A stretch of DNA of 64,000 bases from UBA1127 sp965116355 (GCA_965116355.1 OZ220679.1:1550001-1614000), one strand, 5' to 3'; counted from the first letter of the stretch, positions 8,688 through 16,905 are shown. Notes: generated from the letters alone by a model not told the origin. Translations and numbers: made by a program.

Positions 8688-8702
8688 GAACATACTGCAT
8701 AC
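8668..8702 (+). promoter_or_regulatory. Nested inverted repeats, probable operator
   Basis: GTATG occurs at 8668 and 8681 and its complement CATAC at 8691 and 8698, giving nested inverted repeats over the spacer, the -10 box and the start of the transcript. This is a typical placement for autoregulation by a dimeric ribbon-helix-helix protein, and the adjacent gene encodes a candidate. Confidence 0.5.
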
Positions 8703-8714
8703 ATGGAGGTGATC

Positions 8715-9332
8715 ATGCGGATTGGAATCAACGTGCCGGACGACTTGCTGGACCGAGTGAAGGAAGTTCTCCCCGCAGGCAAGGTCTCACAGTTCTTCCG
8801 CGAGGCCCTGCAGGATCGCATCCAAGAGGAGCAGCGCATAAAGGAACGAGTCCGCTCCGACGACATTGAAGCGGAGATTGCTCGGCTCGCGCGGGAGACG
8901 GCGTTGCCCCCGGAACCGGACTGGGTGGGATTGGCCTTGGACAACGCGGCCAATTGGGTAAGAAACGTTACACCTGAGGATTGGGACGACTTTGTAGAGA
9001 CGGTGGATGATCTGCGAAGGAAGGGTATGGACGAAGGTTTGTACGTCGGTGTGTGGACCACGATGTACGGTGACAAGGGCCTCATGGACCACCTGGGTGA
9101 CTACTCTAAGCAGTTGATGAGCGCAGCACGGCCGTCGGTCATTGCAAGGCTGGCTCCAAATGCTGGGGAACGTGGTCAACAGGAATACACCCGAGCATGG
9201 CTGGGCTACATGTACGAGGTACGCCGACTGATCGAGCAGCGGCGCAAAGAGCAGTACGAGCGCATCCGTGCCGAGTACGACGTCGCCATGCGCGCCCGTA
9301 GAGAACCAGAAGCGCCGGAGCACTTGATATAG
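8715..9332 (+). CDS. Ribbon-helix-helix-like N-terminal domain protein, unknown C-terminus
   Basis: A 205-residue protein. The first about 45 residues (MRIGINVPDDLLDRVKEVLP..KVSQFFREALQDRIQEEQ) have the strand-helix-helix layout of ribbon-helix-helix DNA-binding domains. The remaining 160 residues are mainly charged helices with a conserved-looking WVGLALDNAANWVRN segment, and match no family that I recognise. The start is fixed by GGAGG five bases before the ATG and by the promoter upstream. Base composition is less GC-rich than the neighbours. A 77-codon gene follows after 20 bases, so the two may be a regulator/partner pair. Confidence 0.65.
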   Translation: MRIGINVPDDLLDRVKEVLPAGKVSQFFREALQDRIQEEQRIKERVRSDDIEAEIARLARETALPPEPDWVGLALDNAANWVRNVTPEDWDDFVETVDDLRRKGMDEGLYVGVWTTMYGDKGLMDHLGDYSKQLMSAARPSVIARLAPNAGERGQQEYTRAWLGYMYEVRRLIEQRRKEQYERIRAEYDVAMRARREPEAPEHLI

Positions 9333-9352
9333 GGGCAGGAGAGGAGGAGAGA

Positions 9353-9586
9353 ATGGTTCATTGTGTCGCCATCAAACCGCTGTTGTGGACCGTGGCTCCA
9401 ATATTGGGCAAGGAAGTAGCCAAATTGGGGAAGAAGGCTGCAGAGAGAATCTGGGCCGAGGCGTGCGCGAAGGTGGAACGCGGAGAGGCGCAAGATCACG
9501 TAGCGGCATTGAGGCTGGTCTTGAAGGAATGGGCACAGTGGTTGAAGCAGGGTCCCGCCCAGGGACTAGCGGCGAAAGCGTTCTAA
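9353..9586 (+). CDS. Small hypothetical protein, partner of the RHH-like gene
   Basis: A 77-residue basic helical protein of unknown function (MVHCVAIKPLLWTVAPILGK at the start). The ATG sits behind GGAGGAGAG, a strong site, 20 bases after the RHH-like stop codon. A polar/basic middle and a C-terminal WLKQGP..GLAAKAF are visible, with no known motif. The coupling with an autoregulated RHH gene is compatible with a toxin-antitoxin-like module, but nothing in the sequence proves it. Confidence 0.5.
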   Translation: MVHCVAIKPLLWTVAPILGKEVAKLGKKAAERIWAEACAKVERGEAQDHVAALRLVLKEWAQWLKQGPAQGLAAKAF

Positions 9587-9599
9587 TACAGATCGCAAT

Positions 9600-9662
9600 G
9601 ACACCCGTTCGCCCTGAGGGAAATCGAAGCCTGTCCTGAGTCTGCCGAAGGGGGCGAACGGG
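9600..9662. repeat. Dispersed GTTCGCCCTGAGGGAAATCG unit
   Basis: A composite of two half-units of the family, ending in GCCGAAGGGGGCGAACGG. Confidence 0.7.
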
Positions 9663-9670
9663 CGGTCCCC

Positions 9671-9795
9671 CTACCCCGGCCCCATCTCCAGCAGTCGCTG
9701 CCCGTTCTCCTCCGGCGGGCCCACCAGCCCCGGCATGACCTCGTCCGACTCCCTGTTGTTGTGGTAGTCGCTTCGGCTGAGGGCCGGCAGGCCGT
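9671..9795 (-). pseudogene. Duplicated 3' end of the PHP phosphoesterase gene
   Basis: The 102 bases at 9671-9772 match 11068-11169 with three mismatches, including the TAG stop. Weaker similarity continues to about 9795. Read on the minus strand, this copy keeps the frame HGLPALSRSDYHNNRESDEV, whereas the copy attached to the PHP gene is shifted by one base at the same place. No start or upstream part is present, so it is a gene fragment. The two copies flank the DUF418 gene as direct repeats. Confidence 0.8.
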
Positions 9796-9812
9796 GACAG
9801 ATAGCCGGCCCC

Positions 9813-10976
9813 CTACTCCGTACCCTCCCCAACCCGCCGCAGCGCCTGCATCCGCCGGTACGTCGCCACGCGCCATGCCCACTCCGCGGGCCCGAACTGG
9901 AAGCGCCGCAGCCACGCCTCCGACCACCACGCCTGCAGCGCCCACACGCCGATCACGAACACCAGGATCGCGGCCCGGTTCACGAAGTCGGCGTCGGCCA
10001 GCAGCGTAGTCAGCACAAGCACGCCCAGCACGGTCTGCGACAGGTAGTTCGTGAGCGCCATCCTCCCGACCGCCCGCAGTCGCTCCTTGAGCCGGCTGTC
10101 CTCGCGGTTGTTCCAGAGGATGATGAGGCCCATGTACCCCATCGAGGCCGGGATCGTGCCGAGGATGTTCGGGACCTGCCCAATGAACGCGACCTCCCGC
10201 GAGTAGTCGTTCGCGGCGGTGACGGCGACGCCCACGGCTGCGAGCGGCAACCCGACCGCCAGCCCCATTACGGCAGTGCGCTTGTAGGTCCTCGGGGGCA
10301 TGTCCCCGTTCATGAAGCCCGTGCGGTACAGTCCCGCGCCAACGAGGATCAGTCCCAGCGCCCGCAGGAAGAAGCCGAGCAGGAGCAGGAGCTCTGAGGG
10401 CTCTTCCCCGGAGCTCTCCCCCGGTGCCCAGACGCCCGCCAGCGACGCGTCGGTGGTGTTCGCGATGTTCTGCGCGATCAGCGCCGTCGGAACGGACAAC
10501 ATGAAGACGGCGATGCCAAGCGCGATGAGCGCCCGGTTGGGCAGCCTTCGCAGGACGAGCAGGAACACCGACGAGAGCGCGTACGCCATCAGCACGTCGC
10601 CGTCCCCGATCAGGACGTGAAGGAACCCGATGAGCAGCAGCAGCCCGTTCCGCCACAGGTTGAGCAGCACCGCGCGCCTGCCCCTCGCGCTGGCCCGGTC
10701 GATGAAGAGGATCATCCCCGCGCCGAACAGCAGCGAGAACAGTCCCATGAACTTCTGGTCGATGAAGACCTCGCCGAAGATACCCACGGCCCAGTCGAGC
10801 CACGTTTCCGAGCCGCCCGCGCTGAGGTTGAAGTAGGGCCCCCCGCCGAACTTGAAGTGGACGGCGTTCATCAGCAGGATGCCGAGCACCGCCACGCCGC
10901 GTATCAGGTCGAGGCTGACAATGCGCTCGCTTCCCCGGATGGGGCCGGAATCGATGGGAGATGGGTGAGCCGCCAA
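9813..10976 (-). CDS. DUF418-family polytopic membrane protein
   Basis: A 387-residue membrane protein that begins SERIVSLDLIRGVAVLGILL, the family's N-terminal signature (LDxxRGxAxxGI). About eight to ten hydrophobic segments follow, and the C-terminal DUF418 region reads NREDSRLKERLRAVGRMALTNYLSQT and FGPAEWAWR. The start is a TTG behind AGGAG; no ATG or GTG lies between it and the conserved motif. The family is related to acyltransferase-3-like membrane proteins and lacks a firm function. The frame stays open into the upstream PHP gene, but this is not a real fusion. Confidence 0.85.
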   Translation of the reverse strand: MAAHPSPIDSGPIRGSERIVSLDLIRGVAVLGILLMNAVHFKFGGGPYFNLSAGGSETWLDWAVGIFGEVFIDQKFMGLFSLLFGAGMILFIDRASARGRRAVLLNLWRNGLLLLIGFLHVLIGDGDVLMAYALSSVFLLVLRRLPNRALIALGIAVFMLSVPTALIAQNIANTTDASLAGVWAPGESSGEEPSELLLLLGFFLRALGLILVGAGLYRTGFMNGDMPPRTYKRTAVMGLAVGLPLAAVGVAVTAANDYSREVAFIGQVPNILGTIPASMGYMGLIILWNNREDSRLKERLRAVGRMALTNYLSQTVLGVLVLTTLLADADFVNRAAILVFVIGVWALQAWWSEAWLRRFQFGPAEWAWRVATYRRMQALRRVGEGTE

Positions 10977-11067
10977 GTTGCAGGACTCCTGTGGTCGGTT
11001 GAAATGGCGTGAGCGCGCCGGGCCTGCGCGGCGAGACCCTTCGATTGGCTTTGGGGCTAGCACCCCC

Positions 11068-11897
11068 CTACCCCGGCCCCATCTCCAGCAGCCGCTGCCC
11101 GTTCTCCTCCGGCGGGCCCACCAGCCCCGGCATGACCTCGTCCGATTCCCCGTTGTTGTGGTAGTCGCTCCCCCCAGTGCCAGCAGCCCGTGCCGGTCCG
11201 CCAGCGCCTTCAGCTCCGACACCACCTCAGGCGAGTAGTTCTTGTAGTAGACCTCCATGCCCGCCAGCCCCGCCTTGGCCAGCGACGCCACCAGCGCCGG
11301 CGGGTTGTGCGTGTACGTCGGGTGCGCCAGCACCGGCACCCCGCCGAACCGCCGAATCAGCGCCACCGCCTCCTGCGGCGTCATCTTCTCCCGATCGATG
11401 TACGCCGGCATCCCGCGCCCGATGTACTTGTCGAAGGCCTCCGACATCGCGGACACGTAGCCCTTCTCCATCAGCGCCCGCGCCACGTGCGGCCGCGCGA
11501 TGACGCCGCCCTGCGCGATCTCCACCACGCGCTCCCACGAGATGGCGAAGCCGAGCTCGTTGAGCTTGGCGACCATGATCTCGCCGCGCCCCTCGCGGTT
11601 GCGGTGGAAGGCGGCGAGCACCTCATGCAGCTCCGCGTCCGTCTCGTCCATGTGGTAGCCCAGCACGTGCACCTCGCTGTCCCCGTCGTCCGACGAGAGC
11701 TCGATGCCCGTGATGAGCGTCAGCTGCGGGTGGTTGGCCAGCTCCCGCTTCGCCTCAACGATGCCCTCCAGCGAGTCGTGGTCCGTGATCGCCACGAGCC
11801 GCAGCGGCGTCCGTCCCAGCACGCGGACAAGCTCCGTCGGCGACAGCGTCCCATCGGACGCCGTGGTATGCATGTGCAAATCAACAAGCGCGGACAC
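11068..11897 (-). CDS. PHP-domain metal-dependent phosphoesterase, frameshifted near the 3' end
   Basis: A PHP-fold phosphoesterase of about 276 residues (RNase AM/TrpH-like). VDLHMHTTASDGTLSP gives the HXH motif, AITDHDSLEGI the second motif, GIELSS the metal Glu, and PVLAHPTYT the HP motif. The GTG start lies behind GGAGAG. At a run of six C (11170-11175 on the plus strand) the frame is lost just before SDYH, the last metal motif. Adding one base restores SDYHNNGESDEVMPGLVG and the stop at 11068. It is either a real inactivating deletion or a homopolymer sequencing error. Confidence 0.85.
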
Positions 11898-11904
11898 AAC
11901 CTCT

Positions 11905-12030
11905 CCTTTTCCCCGTCTTACCGGCGAAAGCCCCGCTGTGGGGCAGCGGACGGTATCCAGAACTCCCGCGCCCAACGGCTTCGCCAAAAGTCGGGCTCCC
12001 GTTCGCCCTGAGGGAAATCGAAGGGCGACC
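11905..12030. repeat. Dispersed repeats between rny and the PHP gene
   Basis: One TCTTACCGGCGAAAGCCCCGC unit, closely similar to the stretch at about 371-440, is followed by a GTTCGCCCTGAGGGAAATCG unit. Confidence 0.75.
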
Positions 12031-12042
12031 CGGGCGCGCAGC

Positions 12043-12073
12043 AAAAGGCCCCGCCGGTACCGGCGGGGCCTTT
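12043..12073 (-). terminator. Rho-independent terminator of rny
   Basis: A 24-bp perfect palindrome at 12047-12070 (12-bp arms beginning GGCCCCGCCGGT) is followed on the minus strand by TTTT. It starts seven bases after the rny stop codon. Confidence 0.85.
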
Positions 12074-12076
12074 CAC

Positions 12077-13615
12077 CTACTTCGCGTACTCGACGCTCCT
12101 GGTCTCCCGCACCACCATCACCTTGATCTGGCCCGGATAGACCAGCGACTCCTGGACCTTCTTGGCGATGTCCCGCGAAAGGACAGCCGATTCCTCGTCC
12201 GTGATCTGCTCCGGCTTCACCATGACGCGCACCTCGCGCCCGGCCTGGATGGCGAACACCTTCTCGACGCCCTGGAAGCCCTTCGCGACCTCCTCCAGGT
12301 CCTGCAGCCGCTTGATGTACGCCTCCACCGTGTCGCTGCGTGCTCCGGGGCGCGATGACGTGATGGCGTCCGCCGCCGAGACGATGAACGCTTCCACCGT
12401 CGTCTTGTCGTGGTCGTGGTGCTCCTCGATCGCCCGGCGGATCGGCTCCGGCACGCCGTACTTCTCGGCAACCTCGCCGCCGATGTCCGCGTGCGGCCCC
12501 TCGATCTCGTGCGTCAGCGTCTTGCCGATGTCGTGCAGCAGCGCGCCCGCCTTGCACACCTCGACGTTCGCGCCCACCTCCGCGGCCAGCATCGCCGCGA
12601 TGCGGCTGGCAAGCACGCTCTCCTTGAGCACGTTGCTGCCGTAGCTGGTGCGGAACCGCAGGTGCCCCAGCTGCTTGATCAGTTCCGGGTGCAGCCCCCG
12701 CACGTTCGCCTCGAACACCGCCTGCTCGCCCGCCTCCCGGAGCGTCTTGTCCATCTCCTGGCGGGCCTTCTCCACCATCTCCTCAACCCTGGCCGGGTGG
12801 ATGCGGCCGTCGACTATCAGCTTGGTCAGTGCGATCCGGGCGATCTCCCGCCGGATGGGGTCGAAGCACGAGAGCGTGACCGCCTCCGGCGTGTCGTCGA
12901 CGATGAGGTCGACGCCCGTCGCCTGCTCCAGCGCGCGAATGTTGCGTCCCTCGCGGCCAATGAGACGACCCTTCATCTCATCGTTGGGCAACGGGACGGT
13001 GGTGACTGTGGACTCGGCAACTACGTCAGCGGCCAGGCGCTCAATGGCCATTACCACGTACTTGCGGGCATTCTCGTCCGCTTCGTCCTTGTACTGCTGT
13101 TCCAGTTCCCAGTACTTGCGGGTGAGCTCGTGCCTCGCTTCGTCTTCGGCCTTCCGAACAACCTGTTCGTGTGCCTCCGCGACCGTCAGGCCCGCGGTGG
13201 CCTCCAACTGCGCCAGCTGCTGCTGCTTGAGCTGCTCCACTTCCCCGTGCGCCGTGTCCAGCGCCTTCTCGCGGTCGGTAAGCCCCTGCTCCCGTCCCTC
13301 GAGCGTGCTGAACCTGCGCTCCAGGTTCTCTTCCCGGTTTGCCAGCCTGCGCTCCTGCTGCTGGACCTCGCCGCGCCGCTCCCGGATCTCCTGTTCCGCG
13401 GAGGTGCGGGCCTTGAGGGTCTCCTCCTTGGCCTCCAGCAGCATGCTGGCCTTTTGGCGTTCCGCGTCGTCCAGGACCGTCTGCGCCTTGTGCTCAGACT
13501 CCTGGAGCCGCTTCCCCAAAAATGCGTTCCGGGTCCAGAACGTCACCATCGCCCCTATGCCCAGGGCCGCCAGGACGGAAAGCAAAAGAATGACAATCCA
13601 AACCATAGATGACAT
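12077..13615 (-). CDS. rny: Ribonuclease Y, membrane-anchored endoribonuclease
   Basis: A 512-residue RNase Y with the full domain order. Residues 4-24 form an N-terminal membrane helix, 30-180 a long Glu/Arg/Gln-rich coiled coil, about 205-265 a KH domain (GRLIGREGRNIRALEQATGVD), and about 325-430 an HD domain with LLHDIGKTLTHE. RNase Y starts mRNA decay and processing at the membrane. The ATG follows AGGTGA; a second Met four codons in is possible. A promoter and terminator at either end make it look monocistronic. Confidence 0.96.
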   Translation of the reverse strand: MSSMVWIVILLLSVLAALGIGAMVTFWTRNAFLGKRLQESEHKAQTVLDDAERQKASMLLEAKEETLKARTSAEQEIRERRGEVQQQERRLANREENLERRFSTLEGREQGLTDREKALDTAHGEVEQLKQQQLAQLEATAGLTVAEAHEQVVRKAEDEARHELTRKYWELEQQYKDEADENARKYVVMAIERLAADVVAESTVTTVPLPNDEMKGRLIGREGRNIRALEQATGVDLIVDDTPEAVTLSCFDPIRREIARIALTKLIVDGRIHPARVEEMVEKARQEMDKTLREAGEQAVFEANVRGLHPELIKQLGHLRFRTSYGSNVLKESVLASRIAAMLAAEVGANVEVCKAGALLHDIGKTLTHEIEGPHADIGGEVAEKYGVPEPIRRAIEEHHDHDKTTVEAFIVSAADAITSSRPGARSDTVEAYIKRLQDLEEVAKGFQGVEKVFAIQAGREVRVMVKPEQITDEESAVLSRDIAKKVQESLVYPGQIKVMVVRETRSVEYAK

Positions 13616-13657
13616 TTCGTCACCTGCCTTTCGTCCAAGCTTTTAACGATGCCCCTG

Positions 13658-13702
13658 GGTACGGGCACTATTCATCATAGGGATTTGCCCGTACCATGTC
13701 AA
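13658..13702 (-). promoter_or_regulatory. rny promoter with overlapping 10-bp inverted repeat
   Basis: On the minus strand, TTGACA (13702-13697) and TATGAT (13679-13674) are separated by 17 bases, which is near-consensus. A perfect inverted repeat GGTACGGGCA/TGCCCGTACC occupies 13658-13667 and 13686-13695. One arm lies in the spacer and the other at the likely transcription start, so the pair brackets the -10 box. Confidence 0.7.
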
Positions 13703-13781
13703 TCTGAACGGGGGGCTGCACGGCGCCCGCTGCGTCGCCCGCCGGCCCCCGGACGAACGGAATTCGCAACGGAAATCCCTG

Positions 13782-14162
13782 ATGACGGACGAATACCAAC
13801 ACCGCGACGGCCAAAAGACCGTGACTCTCGAGGTCTACCAGAGCGAGCCGCTGGCCCGCATGGCCGCGACCCGCCTGGAGGCCGAGGGCATCCGCTGCAT
13901 GCTGCGCTCCGTCGGCGCCGGCCCGGGCCTCTGGGGCCTCACCGCCAACATTCCCTACGCCCTCGACACCTGGGAGGAGGACGCCGTCGCCGCCCGCGAG
14001 ATCCTCAACCTCATGCCCGCCGAGATCGAGGAGCGCACCCGCCAGCCCCTCACCGGCGACAGGAGCCTGCCGTGGCTCATCTTCCTCGTCGTAGTCGTCC
14101 TCGTGGCCGCCGCCCTCGTCGTCCAGCTCGCAGACGCAGCCTTCGGCTGGCTCCTGGGATAG
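13782..14162 (+). CDS. DUF2007-domain protein with C-terminal membrane helix
   Basis: A 126-residue protein. The N-terminal half (KTVTLEVYQSEPLARMAATR..EAEGIRCMLRS) is the PII-like DUF2007 fold, a putative signal-transducing domain. It is followed by WEEDAVAAREILN, and then a single membrane segment (WLIFLVVVVLVAAALVVQL, about residues 98-116). The function is unknown. No Shine-Dalgarno site is evident before the ATG. It is divergent from rny. Confidence 0.75.
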   Translation: MTDEYQHRDGQKTVTLEVYQSEPLARMAATRLEAEGIRCMLRSVGAGPGLWGLTANIPYALDTWEEDAVAAREILNLMPAEIEERTRQPLTGDRSLPWLIFLVVVVLVAAALVVQLADAAFGWLLG

Positions 14163-14164
14163 CG

Positions 14165-14385
14165 CCCCCCACCGTCGTTCCTGCGAAGGCAGGAACCCCG
14201 ACAAACGGAGCGGCCTCGCCCCGACACCCGCCGTTCGCCCTGACCGCGTCCTGAGGCCCGCGAAGGAGCTTGTCGAAGGGCGCCCCGCAGGGCTAGTATC
14301 CACTCGCTCTCAACGACCACCCGCCGTTCGTCCTGACCGCGTCCTGAGGCCCGCGAAGGAGCCTGTCGAAGGATAATCGTCAGCG
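14165..14385. repeat. Dispersed repeat cluster
   Basis: One GTCGTTCCTGCGAAGGCAGG unit and two copies of the long CCCTGACCGCGTCCTGAGGC..GTCGAAGG variant, the latter about 100 bases apart. Confidence 0.8.
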
Positions 14386-14427
14386 GTACAGCCCGCGTAA
14401 CGCGACAAAAACCACAGGAGGCACACC

Positions 14428-15396
14428 ATGGCGGAGCAACTCCCGCGCGGCGCCCAGTTCCAGCGCAGCAAGATGCTGTGGGAGATCGCCCTCGGCATCG
14501 CCGGCGACCCCAGCATCAAGTACTACGAGGACCGGGACGTGTCCATCGTCATCGGCAACGGCTCCGGCGAGGCCTTCACCCCCGCCCTCCGCATGGCGCC
14601 CGGCTCGCCCGCCCTCGCCCACGCCGTCGCGAGGGGCGACCTCGACCTCGCCTTCGTCAACCCCTCCGCCATGCTGACCCAGGCCTACCGCGGCACCGGC
14701 CTCTACTCTGAGCCCCTGCCCGTGCGCGTCGTCGCCTCCTACCCGTCCTGGGACCGCTTCGTCGCCGCCGTCCAGCCGAGGCTCGGCGTCACGTCCCTCG
14801 CCGAGGTCGCCGAGCGCCGCATGCCCGTCCGCGTCTCCGTCCGCGAGGACGCCACCCACTCGACGCGCGTCCTGCTCGACCAGCTCCTGCCCCTCTACGG
14901 CTTCACCCTCGCCGACTTCGAGGCGTGGGGCGGCAGCCTCCAGCTCAACGGCCCACCCGGCGACTCCCGCCGCCTCGACGGCATCCGCGACGGCTCCATC
15001 GACATCGTCTTCGACGAGGGCATCCCCACGTGGCTCGACACCGCGCTGGAGTACGGCATGAAGCCGCTCCAGTTGGAGGACGAGATCCTGGCAAAGATGG
15101 AGGCCATCGGCTGGCGCACGGTGGTGCTGCCGAAGGACCGCTACCCGCTGCTCGACGCCGACGTCCGCACCATCGACTACAGCGGCTGGCCCCTCTACAC
15201 CCGCGCCTCCTTCCCCGACGAGATGGCCTACAAGGTCTGCGCCGCTATCGCCGAGCGCGCCGAGTTCATCCGCTGGGAGGAGCGCAGCTTCACCGGCATC
15301 GAGCAGATCGGCACGGAGACGGACGCCACCCCCCTCGACGTCCCCCTCCACCCCGGCGCAGAACGCTGGTACCGGGAGCACGGCTTCATCAAGTAG
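14428..15396 (+). CDS. TAXI/NMT1-type periplasmic-binding-fold protein without signal peptide
   Basis: A 322-residue protein with the TAXI-type solute-binding fold: an early DVSIVIGNGSGEAFTPALRM, then ARGDLDLAFVNPSAML and a second lobe DGIRDGSIDIVFDEG. Exported TAXI receptors start with a signal peptide, and this one does not: MAEQLPRGAQFQRSKM is polar. No TRAP permease lies nearby. It may therefore be a cytoplasmic enzyme or sensor that reuses the fold, as 4,5-dihydroxyphthalate decarboxylase does. The ATG follows AGGAGG. An ornithine cyclodeaminase homologue follows on the same strand after a repeat-filled gap. Confidence 0.7.
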   Translation: MAEQLPRGAQFQRSKMLWEIALGIAGDPSIKYYEDRDVSIVIGNGSGEAFTPALRMAPGSPALAHAVARGDLDLAFVNPSAMLTQAYRGTGLYSEPLPVRVVASYPSWDRFVAAVQPRLGVTSLAEVAERRMPVRVSVREDATHSTRVLLDQLLPLYGFTLADFEAWGGSLQLNGPPGDSRRLDGIRDGSIDIVFDEGIPTWLDTALEYGMKPLQLEDEILAKMEAIGWRTVVLPKDRYPLLDADVRTIDYSGWPLYTRASFPDEMAYKVCAAIAERAEFIRWEERSFTGIEQIGTETDATPLDVPLHPGAERWYREHGFIK

Positions 15397-15399
15397 CCC

Positions 15400-15570
15400 A
15401 CCCCCGCCATTCCCGCGAAAGCGGGAATCCCCTCCCCCACGCCGCTCGCCACCCCCCCTGCGTTTCTCCGGCGAAAGCCGGAGCCCAGGGGCCAAGCAAC
15501 CACCCCGGCAGGCCCTCCCCCAGTCCCTTCCCCCGAAAGCGGGTGGAGGCTAGGATGGGGGGCACCCCCC
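15400..15570. repeat. Dispersed repeat cluster
   Basis: It holds CCATTCCCGCGAAAGCGGGAA (15408-15430), a CGTTTCTCCGGCGAAAGCCGG unit, and a CCTTCCCCCGAAAGCGGG..GGATGGGGG unit that resembles 45826-45860. Confidence 0.75.
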
Positions 15571-15599
15571 ACCACACGCCGCCGCACAGGAGGAAACCC

Positions 15600-16574
15600 A
15601 TGGCCGTCTACATCGACAACGAGCAGGTCCGGGAACTCCTCCCCATGGACGAGTGCATCCAGGCCATGGAGGACGCCTTCCGCCACGAGGCCGAGGGCCT
15701 CGGCGGCAGCCTCGTGCGCCAGACCCTCTTCTACCCCGGCGGCCGCCAGCGCCTCATGATCGGCAGCTCCCCCGGCTTCGACACCTACGGCTTCAAGACC
15801 TACGGCGGCGGCGTCAACCTCGTCCTCGCCTTCTCCACCAGCCAGCACACCCTCGAAGCCATCGTCGAGAGCCGCGTCCTCAGCGAGATCCGCACCGGCG
15901 CCGTCGCCGGCCTCGCGACGAAGTACATGGCGAACGACGACGCCAGCGTCATAGGCGTCATCGGCAGCGGCCTCCAGGCGAAGGCCCAGATCGAGGCCAT
16001 CTGCGCCGTCCGCCCCATCACTAGGGTCAAGGTCTACACCCGCACCGCCGAGAACCGCGAGACCTTCGCCGCCGAGCTCCGCAACGACCTCGCCCTCGAC
16101 GCCGTCGCCGTCGAGTCCGCCGAGGAGTGCATCTCCGGCTCCCAGGTCATCGTCACCGCCACCGGCTCCCGCGACCCCGTCTTCGCCGCCGAGTGGCTCT
16201 CCCCCGGCGTCCACATCAACGCCATCGGCGCCACCACCCCCGGCCGCCGCGAGATCGACGAGCACACCGTCGGCCGCTGCGACGTGGTCGTCGTCGAGAG
16301 CGTCGCCCAAGCCAGGGTTGAGTGTGGCGAGCTCATGCTCGCCGAGGACCGAGGCCAGTTCCAGTGGAGCCAGGCCGTCGAGATGCGCCACCTCGTCACC
16401 GGCCTCGCCGGCCACCGCCCCAGCCGCGACGCCATCACCCTCTTCAACGGCCTCGGCGTAGCCATGGAAGACACCGCCGCTGCAGGCGTAGTCCTCCGCA
16501 AAGCCAAAGCCCAGGGCCTCGGCATCCCTCTCCCCATAGAAGTCAGAGGCGGCGCCCCCCGCCGCATCCGCTAA
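15600..16574 (+). CDS. Ornithine cyclodeaminase / mu-crystallin family protein
   Basis: A 324-residue protein of the OCD/mu-crystallin family, which includes ornithine cyclodeaminase, alanine dehydrogenase and ketimine reductases. The substrate half has TYGFKTYGGG with the expected Lys. The Rossmann half begins SVIGVIGSGLQAKAQIEAI (GXGXXA-type) and continues with VKVYTRTAENRETFA and the VIVTATGS motif. The ATG sits behind AGGAGG. The substrate cannot be assigned; non-ornithine imine reduction or amino-acid dehydrogenation is as likely as cyclodeamination. Confidence 0.88.
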   Translation: MAVYIDNEQVRELLPMDECIQAMEDAFRHEAEGLGGSLVRQTLFYPGGRQRLMIGSSPGFDTYGFKTYGGGVNLVLAFSTSQHTLEAIVESRVLSEIRTGAVAGLATKYMANDDASVIGVIGSGLQAKAQIEAICAVRPITRVKVYTRTAENRETFAAELRNDLALDAVAVESAEECISGSQVIVTATGSRDPVFAAEWLSPGVHINAIGATTPGRREIDEHTVGRCDVVVVESVAQARVECGELMLAEDRGQFQWSQAVEMRHLVTGLAGHRPSRDAITLFNGLGVAMEDTAAAGVVLRKAKAQGLGIPLPIEVRGGAPRRIR

Positions 16575-16576
16575 GC

Positions 16577-16862
16577 CCCCGCTATTCCCGCGCAGGCGGG
16601 AATCCAGCGGCGCGGCAGAGTCGGGGCCGTTCGTGCTGAGGGAAATCGAAGCATGAACGGGGGGCCAAAGGCCCCGCGCGGCACCCTCCCCCAGCCACCC
16701 CTTATTCGCCCGGAGCCCCCAACCACCCCCGTTCGCCCTGAGCCTGTCGAAGGGCGCCCCCTGCGCTCCACACCCGTCATTCCCGCGAAGGCGGGAATCC
16801 AGCGGAGAGGCAGGGAATGGCCGTTCGCCCTGAGCTCCGTCGAAGGAGGCGCACACCCCCCA
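16577..16862. repeat. Dense dispersed repeat cluster
   Basis: Two CATTCCCGCGAAGGCGGGAAT-type units and three to four GTTCGCCCTGAG..TCGAAGG units fill the gap. TACACT at about 16872 may belong to the promoter of the next gene. Confidence 0.8.
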
Positions 16863-16905
16863 CCGCTGTAGTACACTACCCCCACCCCACCACGGAGGGA
16901 CTGCC

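Noticed and set aside
8670..8714. Longer N-terminus of the RHH-like protein from the ATG at 8670
   Set aside because: It would start within the promoter, between its -35 and -10 boxes; the ATG at 8715 has a GGAGG site.
9813..12557. A 914-codon open frame seeming to fuse PHP and DUF418 domains
   Set aside because: The frame stays open because the PHP gene is shifted by one base and GC-rich DNA has few stops. Each part has its own start and ribosome binding site, and the PHP end is recognisable in another frame.
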